Shown here: piece by piece, positions 1 to 9,870 of the stretch
How the letters are laid out: each line of letters starts with the position of its first letter
Position numbering within the stretch: the first letter of the stretch is position 1
Program-made: the position numbers and the translations under genes
The notes under the pieces: model-generated
What the model was told of the DNA's origin: nothing
Database searches by the model: none
What the model saw: the letters and a program-made list of their open reading frames with translations, nothing else
Assembly: GCF_023634645.1 (NCBI RefSeq)
Contig: NZ_JAMKMR010000016.1
Location: forward strand, 26,855 to 90,854
Source: Vibrio sinus
Lineage (GTDB): Bacteria > Pseudomonadota > Gammaproteobacteria > Enterobacterales > Vibrionaceae
Direction: 5' to 3'
Length of the DNA: 64,000 nt

Positions 1-467
1 GCCTATATAAGCATGAAAAGAGGCTTGTCATGCCACTGCTGTTTTCAAGCACCTTGCTATTTTATTGTGGGGTCGCGTTTGCCTATTTCGTCGTTTTTCC
101 ACTGGTATTTAGCTTTTTTACCGCGATTTCGTTGGGTGGCGTCGAGTATGCGACGGATATTGCGAGTTATCTTGACTTCGTTTTAGCGCTATTCATGGCT
201 TTTGGTATTGCATTTGAGGTACCTGTCGCGATTATTTTGCTGTGTTGGACGGGAGCGACTAGCGCTAAAGCGTTAAGTGAAAAACGCCCATACATCATAG
301 TGGGTGCCTTTGTAATCGGCATGTTGCTAACACCGCCCGATATGATTTCGCAGACTTTGTTAGCGATTCCGATGTGGTTGTTATTTGAAGTAGGGCTGTT
401 TTTTTCTCGTTTCTATGTCCGTAAGCAAGATGATGAGACGCAAGAAGAATCTGAAGGCGCACAGTAA
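1..467 (+). CDS. tatC: Sec-independent (twin-arginine) translocase subunit TatC, 5'-truncated by the window edge
   Basis: C-terminal part, about 154 residues, of TatC, the multispanning inner-membrane core that recognises twin-arginine signal peptides with TatB and recruits TatA to export folded proteins. The frame is open from base 3 to the stop at 465-467, and codons before the first internal ATG (base 30) still read as TatC (YKHEKRLV), so the true start lies upstream. Visible are three or four hydrophobic segments, the stretch [14 protein letters not shown] and the conserved GMLLTPPD before the last membrane helix. The tail is acidic ([12 protein letters not shown]), as in enterobacterial TatC. 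tatA and tatB are expected just outside the window. A hairpin terminator follows at once. Identification is secure. Confidence 0.96.
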   Translation, partial: LYKHEKRLVMPLLFSSTLLFYCGVAFAYFVVFPLVFSFFTAISLGGVEYATDIASYLDFVLALFMAFGIAFEVPVAIILLCWTGATSAKALSEKRPYIIVGAFVIGMLLTPPDMISQTLLAIPMWLLFEVGLFFSRFYVRKQDDETQEESEGAQ

Positions 468-491
468 TCTTGCATACTAATTGAGGCAATG

Positions 492-517
492 AAAAAGGCT
501 GACCTGGTCAGCCTTTT
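492..517. terminator. Bidirectional terminator between convergent tatC and tatD
   Basis: Inverted repeat AAAAGGCTGA / TCAGCCTTTT around a short loop, with A and T runs on both flanks. It can end tatC on the plus strand and tatD on the minus strand. Confidence 0.75.
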
Positions 518-549
518 ACTCTGAACGGTGTCTCTAAGCTTTGCTGAGG

Positions 550-1311
550 CTAAAGCTTGAAGAGCTGTTTGGCATTGTTAGTGGTGATGTTATCCACGTC
601 TTCTAAACTCACTCCTTTCAGCTCAGCGATTCTATGAGCAACCAACTGAGTGTAGGCTGGCTCATTGCGCTTGCCTCTGTGAGGAACGGGGGCTAGATAT
701 GGGCAATCGGTCTCTAGAATAACAAAATCCATGTTTACATTAGGGATCACCTTATCCATCCCGCCATTTTTAAATGTAGAGACGCCGCCGAGTCCTAGGT
801 GAAAGCCAAGGTCATTGATGGCCTTGGCTTCTTCTACACTGCCGCCAAAGCAGTGGAACACACCTGTTAGCGAGCCATCTTGTTCTTTTGCAAGTAATGC
901 TAGAGTTTCAGTCATTGAGTCTCGGGTGTGAATAACCGCAGGCAAGCCCATCTCTTTGGCCCAGTTGAGCTGATGAGCAAAGGCCCACTCTTGCTCTTTA
1001 CGAAAGGTCTTATCCCAATAGAGATCGATACCAATTTCTCCCACCGCAATAAAGTCATGTTTGTCGTACCAAGCGTATATGGTGTCGAGCGTGCTTTTAA
1101 CTTCAGCATTCACATAACAAGGATGTAGACCCATCATAGAGCGGCATACGTTAGGGAACTCAGCCTCAGTTTTTAACATAGGTTCGATAGAATCGAGGTC
1201 GATATTAGGCAATAGAATTCTATCAATGCCTTGGCTAAGGGCTCTTTCAACAACCAGAGCTCTATCTTGGTCAAATTCTTCGGCGTATATATGGGCGTGG
1301 GTATCTATCAT
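550..1311 (-). CDS. tatD: TatD-family metal-dependent DNase/hydrolase
   Basis: About 253 residues of the TatD family, TIM-barrel metal-dependent hydrolases with DNase activity. Metal-site motifs appear in order: DTHAHI (HxH) at residues 3-8, GEIGID near 92, IHTRDS near 127, FHCFGG near 153 and ETDCPYLAP near 200. The ATG at 1311 is chosen because the family starts a few residues before the HxH motif; a longer reading to 1368 adds 19 residues with no family counterpart. The gene converges on tatC and diverges from hemB. The name follows family and position: the N-terminus MIDTHAHI resembles the wider YcfH/TatD group as much as E. coli TatD itself. Despite its name the family is not needed for Tat transport. 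Confidence 0.88.
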   Translation of the reverse strand: MIDTHAHIYAEEFDQDRALVVERALSQGIDRILLPNIDLDSIEPMLKTEAEFPNVCRSMMGLHPCYVNAEVKSTLDTIYAWYDKHDFIAVGEIGIDLYWDKTFRKEQEWAFAHQLNWAKEMGLPAVIHTRDSMTETLALLAKEQDGSLTGVFHCFGGSVEEAKAINDLGFHLGLGGVSTFKNGGMDKVIPNVNMDFVILETDCPYLAPVPHRGKRNEPAYTQLVAHRIAELKGVSLEDVDNITTNNAKQLFKL

Positions 1312-1413
1312 AATTATTTCAGGCAAAACGTTAAGGCAATCTTGGCTAAAGTATACGGCAGTGAGCACGCTAGGTCATTTTTAGTAAACAGGCGATAACG
1401 AACAGTGATATGA

Positions 1414-2484
<1,071 letters not shown>

Positions 2485-2523
2485 TCGACATTAGATGCAA
2501 ATGATATTTTTTCTCATTTAGTG

Positions 2524-2555
2524 TTGACATGCAATTGAGAATGATTATTATTAAT
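2524..2555 (+). promoter_or_regulatory. ryhB promoter with overlapping Fur box
   Basis: TTGACA at 2524-2529, 16-bp spacer, TATTAT at 2546-2551. The 19 bases from 2537 to 2555, GAGAATGATTATTATTAAT, match the classical Fur box at about 14 of 19 positions and cover the spacer and -10. Fur-Fe2+ bound here would block RNA polymerase, the expected logic for ryhB. Confidence 0.82.
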
Positions 2556-2557
2556 CA

Positions 2558-2712
2558 CGTATTTAGGAATAAGGCGACACCTGATTTTTAGATACGACAT
2601 TGCTCACATTGCTTCCAGTGTAATTTATAGCTTTTGGTTAAATTTACTCAATCACAATTCGTAAGTTTAATTACTTTTTGCTAGGCGACACCCAATTAGG
2701 TGTCGCTTTTTT
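2558..2712 (+). ncRNA. ryhB: RyhB-type iron-responsive small RNA
   Basis: The central segment ACGACATTGCTCACATTGCT, continuing TTCCAGTG (2594-2620), is essentially the conserved core of enterobacterial RyhB, which pairs with the ribosome sites of iron-using mRNAs with Hfq. The likely start is about 7 nt after the -10. The RNA ends at a terminator: GCGACACC (2685-2692), loop CAATTA, GGTGTCGC (2699-2706), then six T. At about 155 nt it is longer than the roughly 90-nt E. coli RNA; Vibrio RyhB is known to be longer. A second copy of the terminator's 5' arm sits near the 5' end (2572-2581), so the ends could pair. The position between hemB and polA has no coding potential. Confidence 0.9.
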
Positions 2713-3053
2713 ATTGTCTTCGATAAATGATGATCATCCTATGGCATAAGGTTTGGCGTGGTATTTTCCACAGAAGATGATCATGTTTAGATCGAAGGCA
2801 AAAAAGAGGATCTAAATAAAATTTATTATATTACATGATCTTATAATGATTAGATTCTTGTTTCCAGATAAGGGTGAAGAAGGGCGTTGAATAATATAAA
2901 CAGACTTATCCACAATTTCGCCGACATCTTTGATGGAAACGCTACCCTTCTAGGGGCGTCACTTTAATTTGATCAAGTATATCATCATGGATTCAAGTAA
3001 TCAGTCATGGCATCCTAGGCAGATCTTCCTTTTAACTTTTGGATTTAAAGATA
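2713..3053. other. polA upstream region: Dam-site cluster, DnaA box, AT-rich tract
   Basis: A 340-bp non-coding stretch. It holds seven GATC sites (2732, 2779, 2790, 2809, 2837, 2971, 3022), a perfect DnaA box TTATCCACA at 2906-2914, a one-mismatch box TTTTCCACA at 2764-2772, two copies of GATGATCAT and an AT-rich run around 2813-2850. I found no clear polA promoter here. Function unknown. Confidence 0.5.
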
Positions 3054-5837
3054 ATGGCCCTTATTCCAGACAACCCATTAATACTGATTGATGGATCTTC
3101 TTACCTATACAGAGCGTTTCACGCTTATCCAGGGACCATGAGTAATGGAGAAATTCCTACCAATGCGGTGTATGGCGTAGTCAACATGCTGAGAAGCATG
3201 ATGCGCCAATATCCATCCGATCGTATCGCGGTTGTGTTCGATGCCAAAGGCAAAACCTTTCGTGATGATATGTATCCTGACTACAAAGCCAATCGCCCAC
3301 CAATGCCGGATGATTTACGTTGTCAAATTGAGCCTTTGTACAATGTTATAAAGGCCTTAGGGTTGCCTCTTATCTCTATTGAAGGGGTGGAAGCGGATGA
3401 TGTCATCGGTACCTTGTCCGATCAGGCAGCCAAGGCGGGCATTCCTGTATTGATAAGTACAGGAGACAAAGATATGGCCCAGCTAGTTAATGAGCACGTT
3501 ACCCTGATCAATACAATGACTAACGTGATACTCGACAGAGAAGGGGTTATCGATAAATTTGGTATTCCACCTGAGCTCATCATCGATTACTTGGCCTTGA
3601 TGGGAGACAAAGTGGATAATATCCCAGGGGTTCCGGGAGTGGGTGACAAGACGGCAACCGCCTTACTGCAAGGTATTGGTGGACTTGATACGCTTTACCA
3701 ACAACTCGATGACATCGCTGCATTAAGCTTTCGCGGTTCTAAAACGATGGCTAAGAAGCTGGTGGATAATAAAGACAATGCGTATTTGTCCTATGAGCTG
3801 GCAACCATTAAGTTGGATGTGGAGCTTGATGAAACGCCAGAAACTTTGCGCAAATCAACGCCAAACCATGATGAGCTGGTGAAATTATATGGCCAACTCG
3901 TTTTCAAGTCCTGGCTAAATGAGCTGCTGGAAGGAAATGATGCGACAGCGGCTCCTGCTCGTTCACCTTCGATATCAGCCACGCAATCGCAAAGCCAGCC
4001 AGAGGCGGCTAAGGTTGAGATTGATCGCAGCCGTTACGAAACCGTTTTGGATAAGGATACCTTCAATCAGTGGCTTGAAAAGCTGGAAAAATCCTCCGTC
4101 TTTGCTTTTGACACTGAAACCGACAGTCTCGATTACATGGTGGCAAATTTGGTCGGGGTATCTTTTGCCATTGAGGAAGGCCAAGCGGCCTATGTGCCAT
4201 TAAGCCATGACTATCTCGATGCACCTGAGCAGCTTGACCGTAGTTGGGTATTGCAGCAGCTTAAACCTATATTGCAAGACTCAGAGCAGTTTAAAGTGGG
4301 ACAAAATCTAAAATACGATGCTAGCGTTCTGGCTCGTTATGATATTGAACTTAAGGGTATTAAGTACGATACCATGTTAGCGTCTTACGTATTGAATAGT
4401 GTCGGTGGCAAGCACGATATGGATAGCTTGGCACTGCGCTTTCTTCAGCACAGCTGCATATCTTTTGAGCAAATTGCGGGTAAAGGCAAAAAGCAGCTCA
4501 CTTTTAATCAAATCGACCTAGAGCAGGCGTCACCTTACGCTGCGGAAGATGCCGATGTGACATTGAGGCTTCACAATCACTTAAATCAGTGCTTACAGGG
4601 CGAGAAAAAGTTGAACTCGATATATCAGGATATCGAAGTGCCATTGGTTCCGGTTTTGTCTCGCATGGAACGAACCGGTGTGCTCATTGATGACATGCTA
4701 TTGTCTGCCCAGTCTCAAGAAATCGCTATTCGGCTGGATGAACTAGAGCAAAAAGCCTTTGAGTTAGCTGAGCAAGAATTTAACTTAAGTTCGCCAAAGC
4801 AGTTGCAAGCGATATTGTTTGAAAAAATGGCTTTGCCTGTGATTAAGAAAACGCCATCCGGTGCACCTTCTACCAATGAAGAAGTGTTACAGGAATTGGC
4901 ACTCGATTATCCATTGCCGAAGCTATTGCTTGAATATCGTGGCTTGGCGAAACTGAAATCGACCTACACGGACAAGCTGCCGAAAATGATCAACCCGGAA
5001 ACAGGGCGCGTCCATACTTCTTACCATCAAGCAGTTACCGCAACAGGACGTTTATCATCGACCGATCCTAACTTGCAAAATATCCCGATTCGTAACGAGC
5101 AAGGCCGTAGAATTCGCCAAGCGTTTATAGCGCCACATGGCTATAAGGTCTTAGCTGTCGACTACTCTCAGATCGAGCTGCGCATTATGGCTCACTTATC
5201 TGGAGATAAAGCATTGCTAGAAGCATTTCAGCAAGGCAAAGATATCCATGCGGCCACCGCAGCTGAAATTATTGGTGTCGACATCAGTGAAGTGACCAGC
5301 GAACAAAGACGTCGCGCCAAAGCAGTGAACTTTGGATTAATTTATGGCATGAGCGCATTTGGTTTGTCAAAACAACTGGGTATTCCTCGAGGCGAAGCGC
5401 AAGGGTATATGGACAAGTATTTTGAACGTTACCCAGGTGTGATGCAGTACATGGAAGATACTCGTAGCCTAGCTTCTGAGCATGGCTATGTGGAAACCAT
5501 TTTTGGTCGCCGCTTGCACTTGCCTGAAATTAAATCTCGTAATGGCATGCGTCGTAAAGCGGCTGAGCGTGCGGCGATCAATGCGCCAATGCAAGGTACC
5601 GCGGCCGACATCATCAAAAAAGCCATGCTATTGGTCGATGATTGGATACAACAGCAAGATCAGGATGATGTCAGGCTGCTGATGCAAGTACACGATGAGC
5701 TGGTGTTTGAAGTAAAAGAATCTCGTTTGCAAGAAATTGAAAGTCAGATACAAAATCTGATGGAATCAGCAGCGCAACTCGACGTACCTTTGGTGGCTGA
5801 AGCTGGCTCGGGTAACAATTGGGATGAAGCCCATTAG
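3054..5837 (+). CDS. polA: DNA polymerase I
   Basis: 927 residues, almost the length of E. coli Pol I (928). It fills gaps after RNA-primer removal and in excision repair. Three domains: 5' nuclease (1-290; [34 protein letters not shown]); 3'-5' proofreading exonuclease (about 330-515) with FDTETDS, NLKYD and YAAEDADVT intact, so it should proofread; polymerase (about 520-927) with [14 protein letters not shown], the O-helix [12 protein letters not shown] and QVHDELVFE. The ATG at 3054 aligns with the E. coli start (MALIPDNP against MVQIPQNP); an upstream TTG at 3039 would add five residues without support. Spot 42 RNA lies immediately downstream, as in E. coli. Confidence 0.98.
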   Translation: MALIPDNPLILIDGSSYLYRAFHAYPGTMSNGEIPTNAVYGVVNMLRSMMRQYPSDRIAVVFDAKGKTFRDDMYPDYKANRPPMPDDLRCQIEPLYNVIKALGLPLISIEGVEADDVIGTLSDQAAKAGIPVLISTGDKDMAQLVNEHVTLINTMTNVILDREGVIDKFGIPPELIIDYLALMGDKVDNIPGVPGVGDKTATALLQGIGGLDTLYQQLDDIAALSFRGSKTMAKKLVDNKDNAYLSYELATIKLDVELDETPETLRKSTPNHDELVKLYGQLVFKSWLNELLEGNDATAAPARSPSISATQSQSQPEAAKVEIDRSRYETVLDKDTFNQWLEKLEKSSVFAFDTETDSLDYMVANLVGVSFAIEEGQAAYVPLSHDYLDAPEQLDRSWVLQQLKPILQDSEQFKVGQNLKYDASVLARYDIELKGIKYDTMLASYVLNSVGGKHDMDSLALRFLQHSCISFEQIAGKGKKQLTFNQIDLEQASPYAAEDADVTLRLHNHLNQCLQGEKKLNSIYQDIEVPLVPVLSRMERTGVLIDDMLLSAQSQEIAIRLDELEQKAFELAEQEFNLSSPKQLQAILFEKMALPVIKKTPSGAPSTNEEVLQELALDYPLPKLLLEYRGLAKLKSTYTDKLPKMINPETGRVHTSYHQAVTATGRLSSTDPNLQNIPIRNEQGRRIRQAFIAPHGYKVLAVDYSQIELRIMAHLSGDKALLEAFQQGKDIHAATAAEIIGVDISEVTSEQRRRAKAVNFGLIYGMSAFGLSKQLGIPRGEAQGYMDKYFERYPGVMQYMEDTRSLASEHGYVETIFGRRLHLPEIKSRNGMRRKAAERAAINAPMQGTAADIIKKAMLLVDDWIQQQDQDDVRLLMQVHDELVFEVKESRLQEIESQIQNLMESAAQLDVPLVAEAGSGNNWDEAH

Positions 5838-6000
5838 GATTTTACCCCCGTAAAAACAGCAAATTATGAGGTTTATTTGTAACTGTCCAATAACAGCTAA
5901 TCGATTAACAATAGGTGGAGTGTATTTTTAGTAAAAAAATAGTGAAAAAAAATTACATAAAGCATTTTACTTTTCGATCAAATGTTGTACATTAGCAGGC

Positions 6001-6106
6001 GTAGGGTACAGAGGTAAGATGTTCTATCTTTCAGACCTTTTGTTTCACGTTATTGGATTAGGCTGATTCAGCCGCCCCAGTCAGTATTTGACTGGGGCGT
6101 TTTTTA
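6001..6106 (+). ncRNA. spf: Spot 42 small RNA
   Basis: The 5' half, from GTAGGGTACAGAGGTAAGAT through GTTCTATCTTTCAGACC, is nearly identical to E. coli Spot 42, and the RNA ends in the same terminator, CGCCCCAGTCA / TGACTGGGGCG followed by seven T. Spot 42 is a CRP-repressed, Hfq-dependent RNA that base-pairs with mRNAs of secondary carbon metabolism. A -10-like TACATT lies at 5988-5993; I did not find a convincing CRP site by eye. The polA-spf-engB order is the conserved enterobacterial/Vibrio arrangement. Bases 6107-6286 hold nothing else I recognise. Confidence 0.95.
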
Positions 6107-6286
6107 TTCTGGCTTGTCAATTTCTACCCAGTCCTGCGCTTTCTCTTTCACCAATTATCCGACGCTATGATTCGAACGAATTGTTCTGAACTGTAACAAA
6201 AATACATAAAAGTATGTTGTGTGGCAGTTCCGATCAATAACACGCAGCTGCCTAGCTAGGATCTGACGCAAATAAAACGAAGCAAC

Positions 6287-6316
6287 ATAAAAAAGCCAAC
6301 ACGCTAGGTGCTGGCT
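6287..6316 (-). terminator. Rho-independent terminator of engB
   Basis: On the minus strand GCCAGCAC, loop, GTGTTGGC (one G-T pair) followed by TTTTTT, 27 bp after the engB stop. Confidence 0.75.
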
Positions 6317-6342
6317 CGGCGAGATTAATCGGCTAGGGGTTC

Positions 6343-7020
6343 TCAGTTATCCATATCGTCAATGGAATCATCTTCAAGGTCTTCATCCTCCAGCATTTCA
6401 GTAAATGCGGGAGCGAACCACTGGTCAAGTTTATTACGCAGTACATCCACGCCAATACCTTTCAATGAAGAAAAAGCATCAACTTGCACGTCGCCACCAA
6501 AGGCGAGTGCAGCCTCACGGATCTTCAACACCTGTGCTTTGCGCGCGCCACTTTTTAACTTGTCCGCTTTGGTCAACATCACTTGAACTGGAATGTTGCA
6601 ATCCACTGCCCAGTAGATTAATTGCTGATCGAGATCTTTCATTGGGTGGCGTATGTCCATTAGCACAACCAGCCCTTTGAGACAGGTTCTCTTTTGTAGA
6701 TATTCGCCTAATGATTTTTGCCATTTCTTTTTCATTTCCAGCGGCACTTGGGCAAAGCCATAGCCAGGCAAATCGACGATGTGGCAGTTTTCGTCGACCT
6801 TAAATAAGTTAATAAGCTGGGTCCGGCCCGGCGTTTTACTGGTTTTGGCTAAACTTTTTTGATTGGTGAGTCGATTCAATGCACTGGATTTTCCCGCATT
6901 GGAGCGACCAGCAAACGCAATTTCAATACCTTCATCTTCCGGTAAATGTCGGATATCCGGCGCACTGGTGATGAAATGCGTGTTTTGATACTTAATTTTG
7001 GCGCTCACTGTTAACTCCAT
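6343..7020 (-). CDS. engB: Ribosome biogenesis GTP-binding protein EngB (YihA/YsxC)
   Basis: 225 residues. An essential TRAFAC GTPase needed for late 50S subunit assembly. G motifs in order: G1 GRSNAGKSS (near 39-47), G2 region KTPGRTQ, G3 DLPGYG (near 83), G4 TKADK (near 151), G5 SSLK (near 184). The core from SAPDIRHLP to the end of the G domain is close to E. coli YihA. The C-terminus ends in an acidic tail ([15 protein letters not shown]). ATG 7020 gives an N-terminus slightly longer than E. coli. Divergent from the cytochrome c4 gene. Confidence 0.96.
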   Translation of the reverse strand: MELTVSAKIKYQNTHFITSAPDIRHLPEDEGIEIAFAGRSNAGKSSALNRLTNQKSLAKTSKTPGRTQLINLFKVDENCHIVDLPGYGFAQVPLEMKKKWQKSLGEYLQKRTCLKGLVVLMDIRHPMKDLDQQLIYWAVDCNIPVQVMLTKADKLKSGARKAQVLKIREAALAFGGDVQVDAFSSLKGIGVDVLRNKLDQWFAPAFTEMLEDEDLEDDSIDDMDN

Positions 7021-7156
7021 CTCGACTTTGTATTATTGATTGATCACTTTTATGGGATTATGTGTAAAATAATCATGCTCGGCATAAAGTCGCCTATTGT
7101 AGCATGAGTGACGCAGCGGAGTGGTAATGGAAGCCAGATAATTATAATGGAATGTC

Positions 7157-7774
7157 ATGAAGAAATTAGTGCTAATCGTAAGCCTTTTAGCTAGCGGGCC
7201 TTTATGGGCTCAAGGTGATATCGAAGCTGGTAAGGCAAAATCCGAATCTTGTGCCGCTTGCCATGGTCCTGATGGTAACAGTTTGCTAGGGATTTACCCC
7301 AACCTAGCGGGTCAACATGAAAAGTATTTGTTCAAGCAGCTCAAAGATTTAAAGCTGGGTATGGAGACCAGTGGTAAACAAGGTCGGTACAATCCTGTCA
7401 TGAGTGGCATGGCATTGCCTTTATCTGAACAAGATATGGCAGATTTAGCCGCATACTACGCTTCTCTTCCTGCACAAGAAGGCACAACGCCAGAAAATGT
7501 GGTTGAGCAAGGCAGGGCATTATACTCCGGTGGCGACGAAGAAAGAGGCCTGACGGCGTGCATCGCCTGCCATGGACCTAGAGGCCATGGCGGTGAATTG
7601 TCCGGTTTTCCTAGGCTTTCTGGCCAGCAAGCGGAGTACATTAAAATTCAGTTAGAGGAATACCGGCAAGGTAGCCGAGCCAATGATATGAATGCCATCA
7701 TGCGAGATATCGCGAAAAAGTTAACTGATGAAGACATTGCAGTGCTTTCGCAGTATGTCGGTGGATTGCATTAA
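7157..7774 (+). CDS. Diheme cytochrome c4
   Basis: 205 residues with a Sec signal peptide ([19 protein letters not shown], cleavage near 19-20) and two heme c sites, CAACH (near 32) and CIACH (near 135), each with a distal Met-containing region. The two similar cytochrome domains and this length define the c4 family: periplasmic, membrane-attached electron carriers feeding cytochrome oxidases. Paired here with engB/polA as in V. cholerae. A strong terminator follows. Distinct from the single-heme cytochrome c5 at 22775-23194. Confidence 0.93.
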   Translation: MKKLVLIVSLLASGPLWAQGDIEAGKAKSESCAACHGPDGNSLLGIYPNLAGQHEKYLFKQLKDLKLGMETSGKQGRYNPVMSGMALPLSEQDMADLAAYYASLPAQEGTTPENVVEQGRALYSGGDEERGLTACIACHGPRGHGGELSGFPRLSGQQAEYIKIQLEEYRQGSRANDMNAIMRDIAKKLTDEDIAVLSQYVGGLH

Positions 7775-7828
7775 CGTCTTATCCCATTCATACCATTAGT
7801 TGATGTTGTCTCCTAGCGATACGATATG

Positions 7829-7860
7829 AAAACACCTCAAGTGCCGTTGAGGTGTTTTGT
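7829..7860 (+). terminator. Terminator after cytochrome c4
   Basis: Inverted repeat AACACCTCA / TGAGGTGTT with loop AGTGCCGT or similar and a short T-run (TTTTG). The stem also has A residues upstream. Confidence 0.75.
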
Positions 7861-8010
7861 TTGCTTCCCTTCTTGTTTTATTCCCTCATTAACCTTTGTT
7901 TCTATTTAGGGCAGGGTGCGTTGAGCCGATTTGTTGAAAAAAAGAGCAATAGCACTCCACACCTGTGATGATTTCTGGTATGTTTCGCATCCCCGAGAAA
8001 GGAACAGAAG

Positions 8011-8658
8011 ATGTATCACTGTCCATTATGCCAATCAACAGACACAAGGCATTATCATTCAGATAAACGTCGTGACTATTTTCAATGTTTCGATTGTCAA
8101 TTGGTATTTGTCGATCCTAAGCAGCGTTTGGCGCCTGCAGAAGAAAAAGCAGAATACGATTTACATGAGAATGATGCCTCTGACATAGGCTATCGAAAGT
8201 TTTTGTCTAGACTGGTTAATCCGCTGGCGAATAAACTGGTAGCTAATTCGCATGGGTTGGATTTTGGCTGTGGCCCAGGACCAACTTTATCTCTCATGTT
8301 GAGCGATCTGGGCCATACAACGGCGTTGTACGATGTGTACTTTTACCCAGATAAAGGTAGTTTGCATAATCAGTATGATTATGTCACCGCAACTGAGGTG
8401 ATTGAGCATCTGTATCATCCAGGAGCGGTTTGGCAACAATGGCTGGGCTTGCTAAAAATGGGTGGCTGGCTGGGTCTAATGACCAAATTAGTCAAGGATG
8501 TAGAAGCGTTTTCAAAGTGGCATTATAAAAATGATCTGACCCATGTGGTCTTTTTTAGTCGTGAAACATTTGAATTCTTGGCAAAACGGGACAAACTCCA
8601 CCTAGAATTTATAGGTAATGATGTAATTTTACTGAGGAAAACCAGTAATGAGTCGTAA
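8011..8658 (+). CDS. Class I SAM-dependent methyltransferase with N-terminal zinc-ribbon-like cysteines
   Basis: 215 residues, predicted cytoplasmic. The first 30 residues carry two CxxC pairs (CPLC at 4-7, CFDC at 28-31), a likely zinc knuckle. The Rossmann domain follows: LDFGCGPGPTLSL (motif I, near 84) and VTATEVIEHLYHPG (near 127), typical of the Methyltransf_23/UbiG-like group. The family acts on small molecules or protein/RNA substrates; the substrate cannot be read from sequence. GAAAGGAACAG precedes the ATG. The last 11 bases overlap yihI, suggesting translational coupling and possibly a link to ribosome assembly, but that is inference. Confidence 0.87.
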   Translation: MYHCPLCQSTDTRHYHSDKRRDYFQCFDCQLVFVDPKQRLAPAEEKAEYDLHENDASDIGYRKFLSRLVNPLANKLVANSHGLDFGCGPGPTLSLMLSDLGHTTALYDVYFYPDKGSLHNQYDYVTATEVIEHLYHPGAVWQQWLGLLKMGGWLGLMTKLVKDVEAFSKWHYKNDLTHVVFFSRETFEFLAKRDKLHLEFIGNDVILLRKTSNES

Positions 8659-9220
8659 AAAGAAATCTAGAAAACCAGGTTCTACTGGTGATGTAGATTT
8701 GATTGTTACTCGCAATCGAACTGAGTCTGATGTTGAAGGCCGTCTACGTAAGAAATTGAAAAAGCGCAAAGGCTTAAAAACGGGTAGCCGTCATTCAGAG
8801 TCTGCCGAATCGGCGACCACAATGGGTAAACAAAAGCGTGATCCTCGCTTGGGCAGCCAGAAGAAAATACCTTTGGTTGTTGATAACAAAAAACCAACAA
8901 AACAAGAGAAGAAGCTCTCAGCTGAGAAAGAGCTTGAGATGCTAGAAAATGATGCTCAGCTCAATGTATTGCTTGCGCGTCTTGAACAAGGTGAAAAGCT
9001 AGGCTCTGGCTTGCAACGCTATGTAGACGAAAAGTTGGATCGCATTGAAGCCTTGATGAGCCAGTTAGGTCTATTGACCGAAGATGAGATGCTAGAAGAA
9101 GAGCCTCAACGAGATCAAGCAACGGCGAGCAGCAAAAAAGCCGATAAAAAATCATCGGTTGGCGAGCAAGACTTACTCGACCGATTTGAAAATTTAGACT
9201 TGGATGATTTCAACCAATAG
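8648..9220 (+). CDS. yihI: Der GTPase-activating protein YihI
   Basis: 190 residues, very basic at the N-terminus (MSRKKKSRKPGST, KKLKKRKGLKTG) and acidic at the C-terminus, the characteristic layout of YihI. YihI stimulates the GTPase Der (EngA) and so tunes 50S ribosome assembly. The central part (LNVLLARLEQGEKLGSG, LDRIEALMSQLGL) holds the conserved helices. Its start lies inside the end of the methyltransferase gene; the DUF2489 gene follows after 9 bp, so the three form an operon-like cluster. In E. coli yihI precedes hemN; here one gene separates them. Confidence 0.92.
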   Translation: MSRKKKSRKPGSTGDVDLIVTRNRTESDVEGRLRKKLKKRKGLKTGSRHSESAESATTMGKQKRDPRLGSQKKIPLVVDNKKPTKQEKKLSAEKELEMLENDAQLNVLLARLEQGEKLGSGLQRYVDEKLDRIEALMSQLGLLTEDEMLEEEPQRDQATASSKKADKKSSVGEQDLLDRFENLDLDDFNQ

Positions 9221-9229
9221 AGGTTTAGG

Positions 9230-9718
9230 ATGAACGTTACGTTACTCGCCACGGTAGGCGGATTGATAATACTCGGCCTAGCAATTTATGCTGGTTACTT
9301 ATTACTGTTGCTGAAAAAGCAAAATCAGTTGAAAGCCAAGCATCAGCAACTGGCGATCAATAAGCGTAACGCCAATATTTATGACAACGTCAATACCTTG
9401 TGTATGGCTGGTATACAAGGGCAATGTGACTTATCTGAAATCAGTATTCGTGTGTATAACATCATGGACTATGTACAAGGCGATGAGCGTGTCGACTTTG
9501 CACGCGAATACCCAGCGACCAGTGAGCTTTACGAGATAGTTAAAGACATGCCTCGTGGAGAGGAGCGACAAAAACTGGCTAAAAAAGATCGTATGAAGCA
9601 AAACTTGGCACGCAGTAAAGCAGAAGCTCGCTTAAATGATGCTATTGTCAGTGAGCTAACGCGACTAAAAAACCGCGTTAAGCCATTAAATGATCAAATT
9701 ACTATCCAGATGGTCTAA
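9230..9718 (+). CDS. DUF2489 family membrane-anchored protein
   Basis: 162 residues with one N-terminal membrane helix (about 5-28, VGGLIILGLAIYAGYLLLLL) and a charged, helical cytoplasmic region. The conserved block around NTLCMAGIQGQCDLSEISIR with two cysteines and a run toward FAREYPATSELYEIV matches my memory of the DUF2489 family, which sits between yihI and hemN in many Vibrio and Shewanella. Function unknown. GAGGTTTAGG is the ribosome site. Followed by 152 bp without a gene before hemN; no terminator seen. Confidence 0.82.
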   Translation: MNVTLLATVGGLIILGLAIYAGYLLLLLKKQNQLKAKHQQLAINKRNANIYDNVNTLCMAGIQGQCDLSEISIRVYNIMDYVQGDERVDFAREYPATSELYEIVKDMPRGEERQKLAKKDRMKQNLARSKAEARLNDAIVSELTRLKNRVKPLNDQITIQMV

Positions 9719-9870
9719 ATGCGGTACAATTCCTCGCAAGTGATAGCAATTAAGTGACCACGATAGCAGCGCGAAATGAATTTTTGGCTTAAGTTGTTCA
9801 CAGTGGCGAAGTATGGTGTGCTTAAGAAGCGGCGCTGGCCCTAGGTTTTAGTTAAAGATGGAATGCTTAT

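Noticed and set aside
295..489. Minus-strand reading frame inside tatC
   Set aside because: Shadow of tatC in another frame; no homology or ribosome site.
3039..3053. Earlier TTG start for PolA
   Set aside because: Family alignment supports ATG 3054.
2713..3053. Chromosome 2 crtS site
   Set aside because: The GATC-rich repeats suggested it, but crtS lies elsewhere in V. cholerae as I recall (near VC0765), and no full RctB element was recognised.
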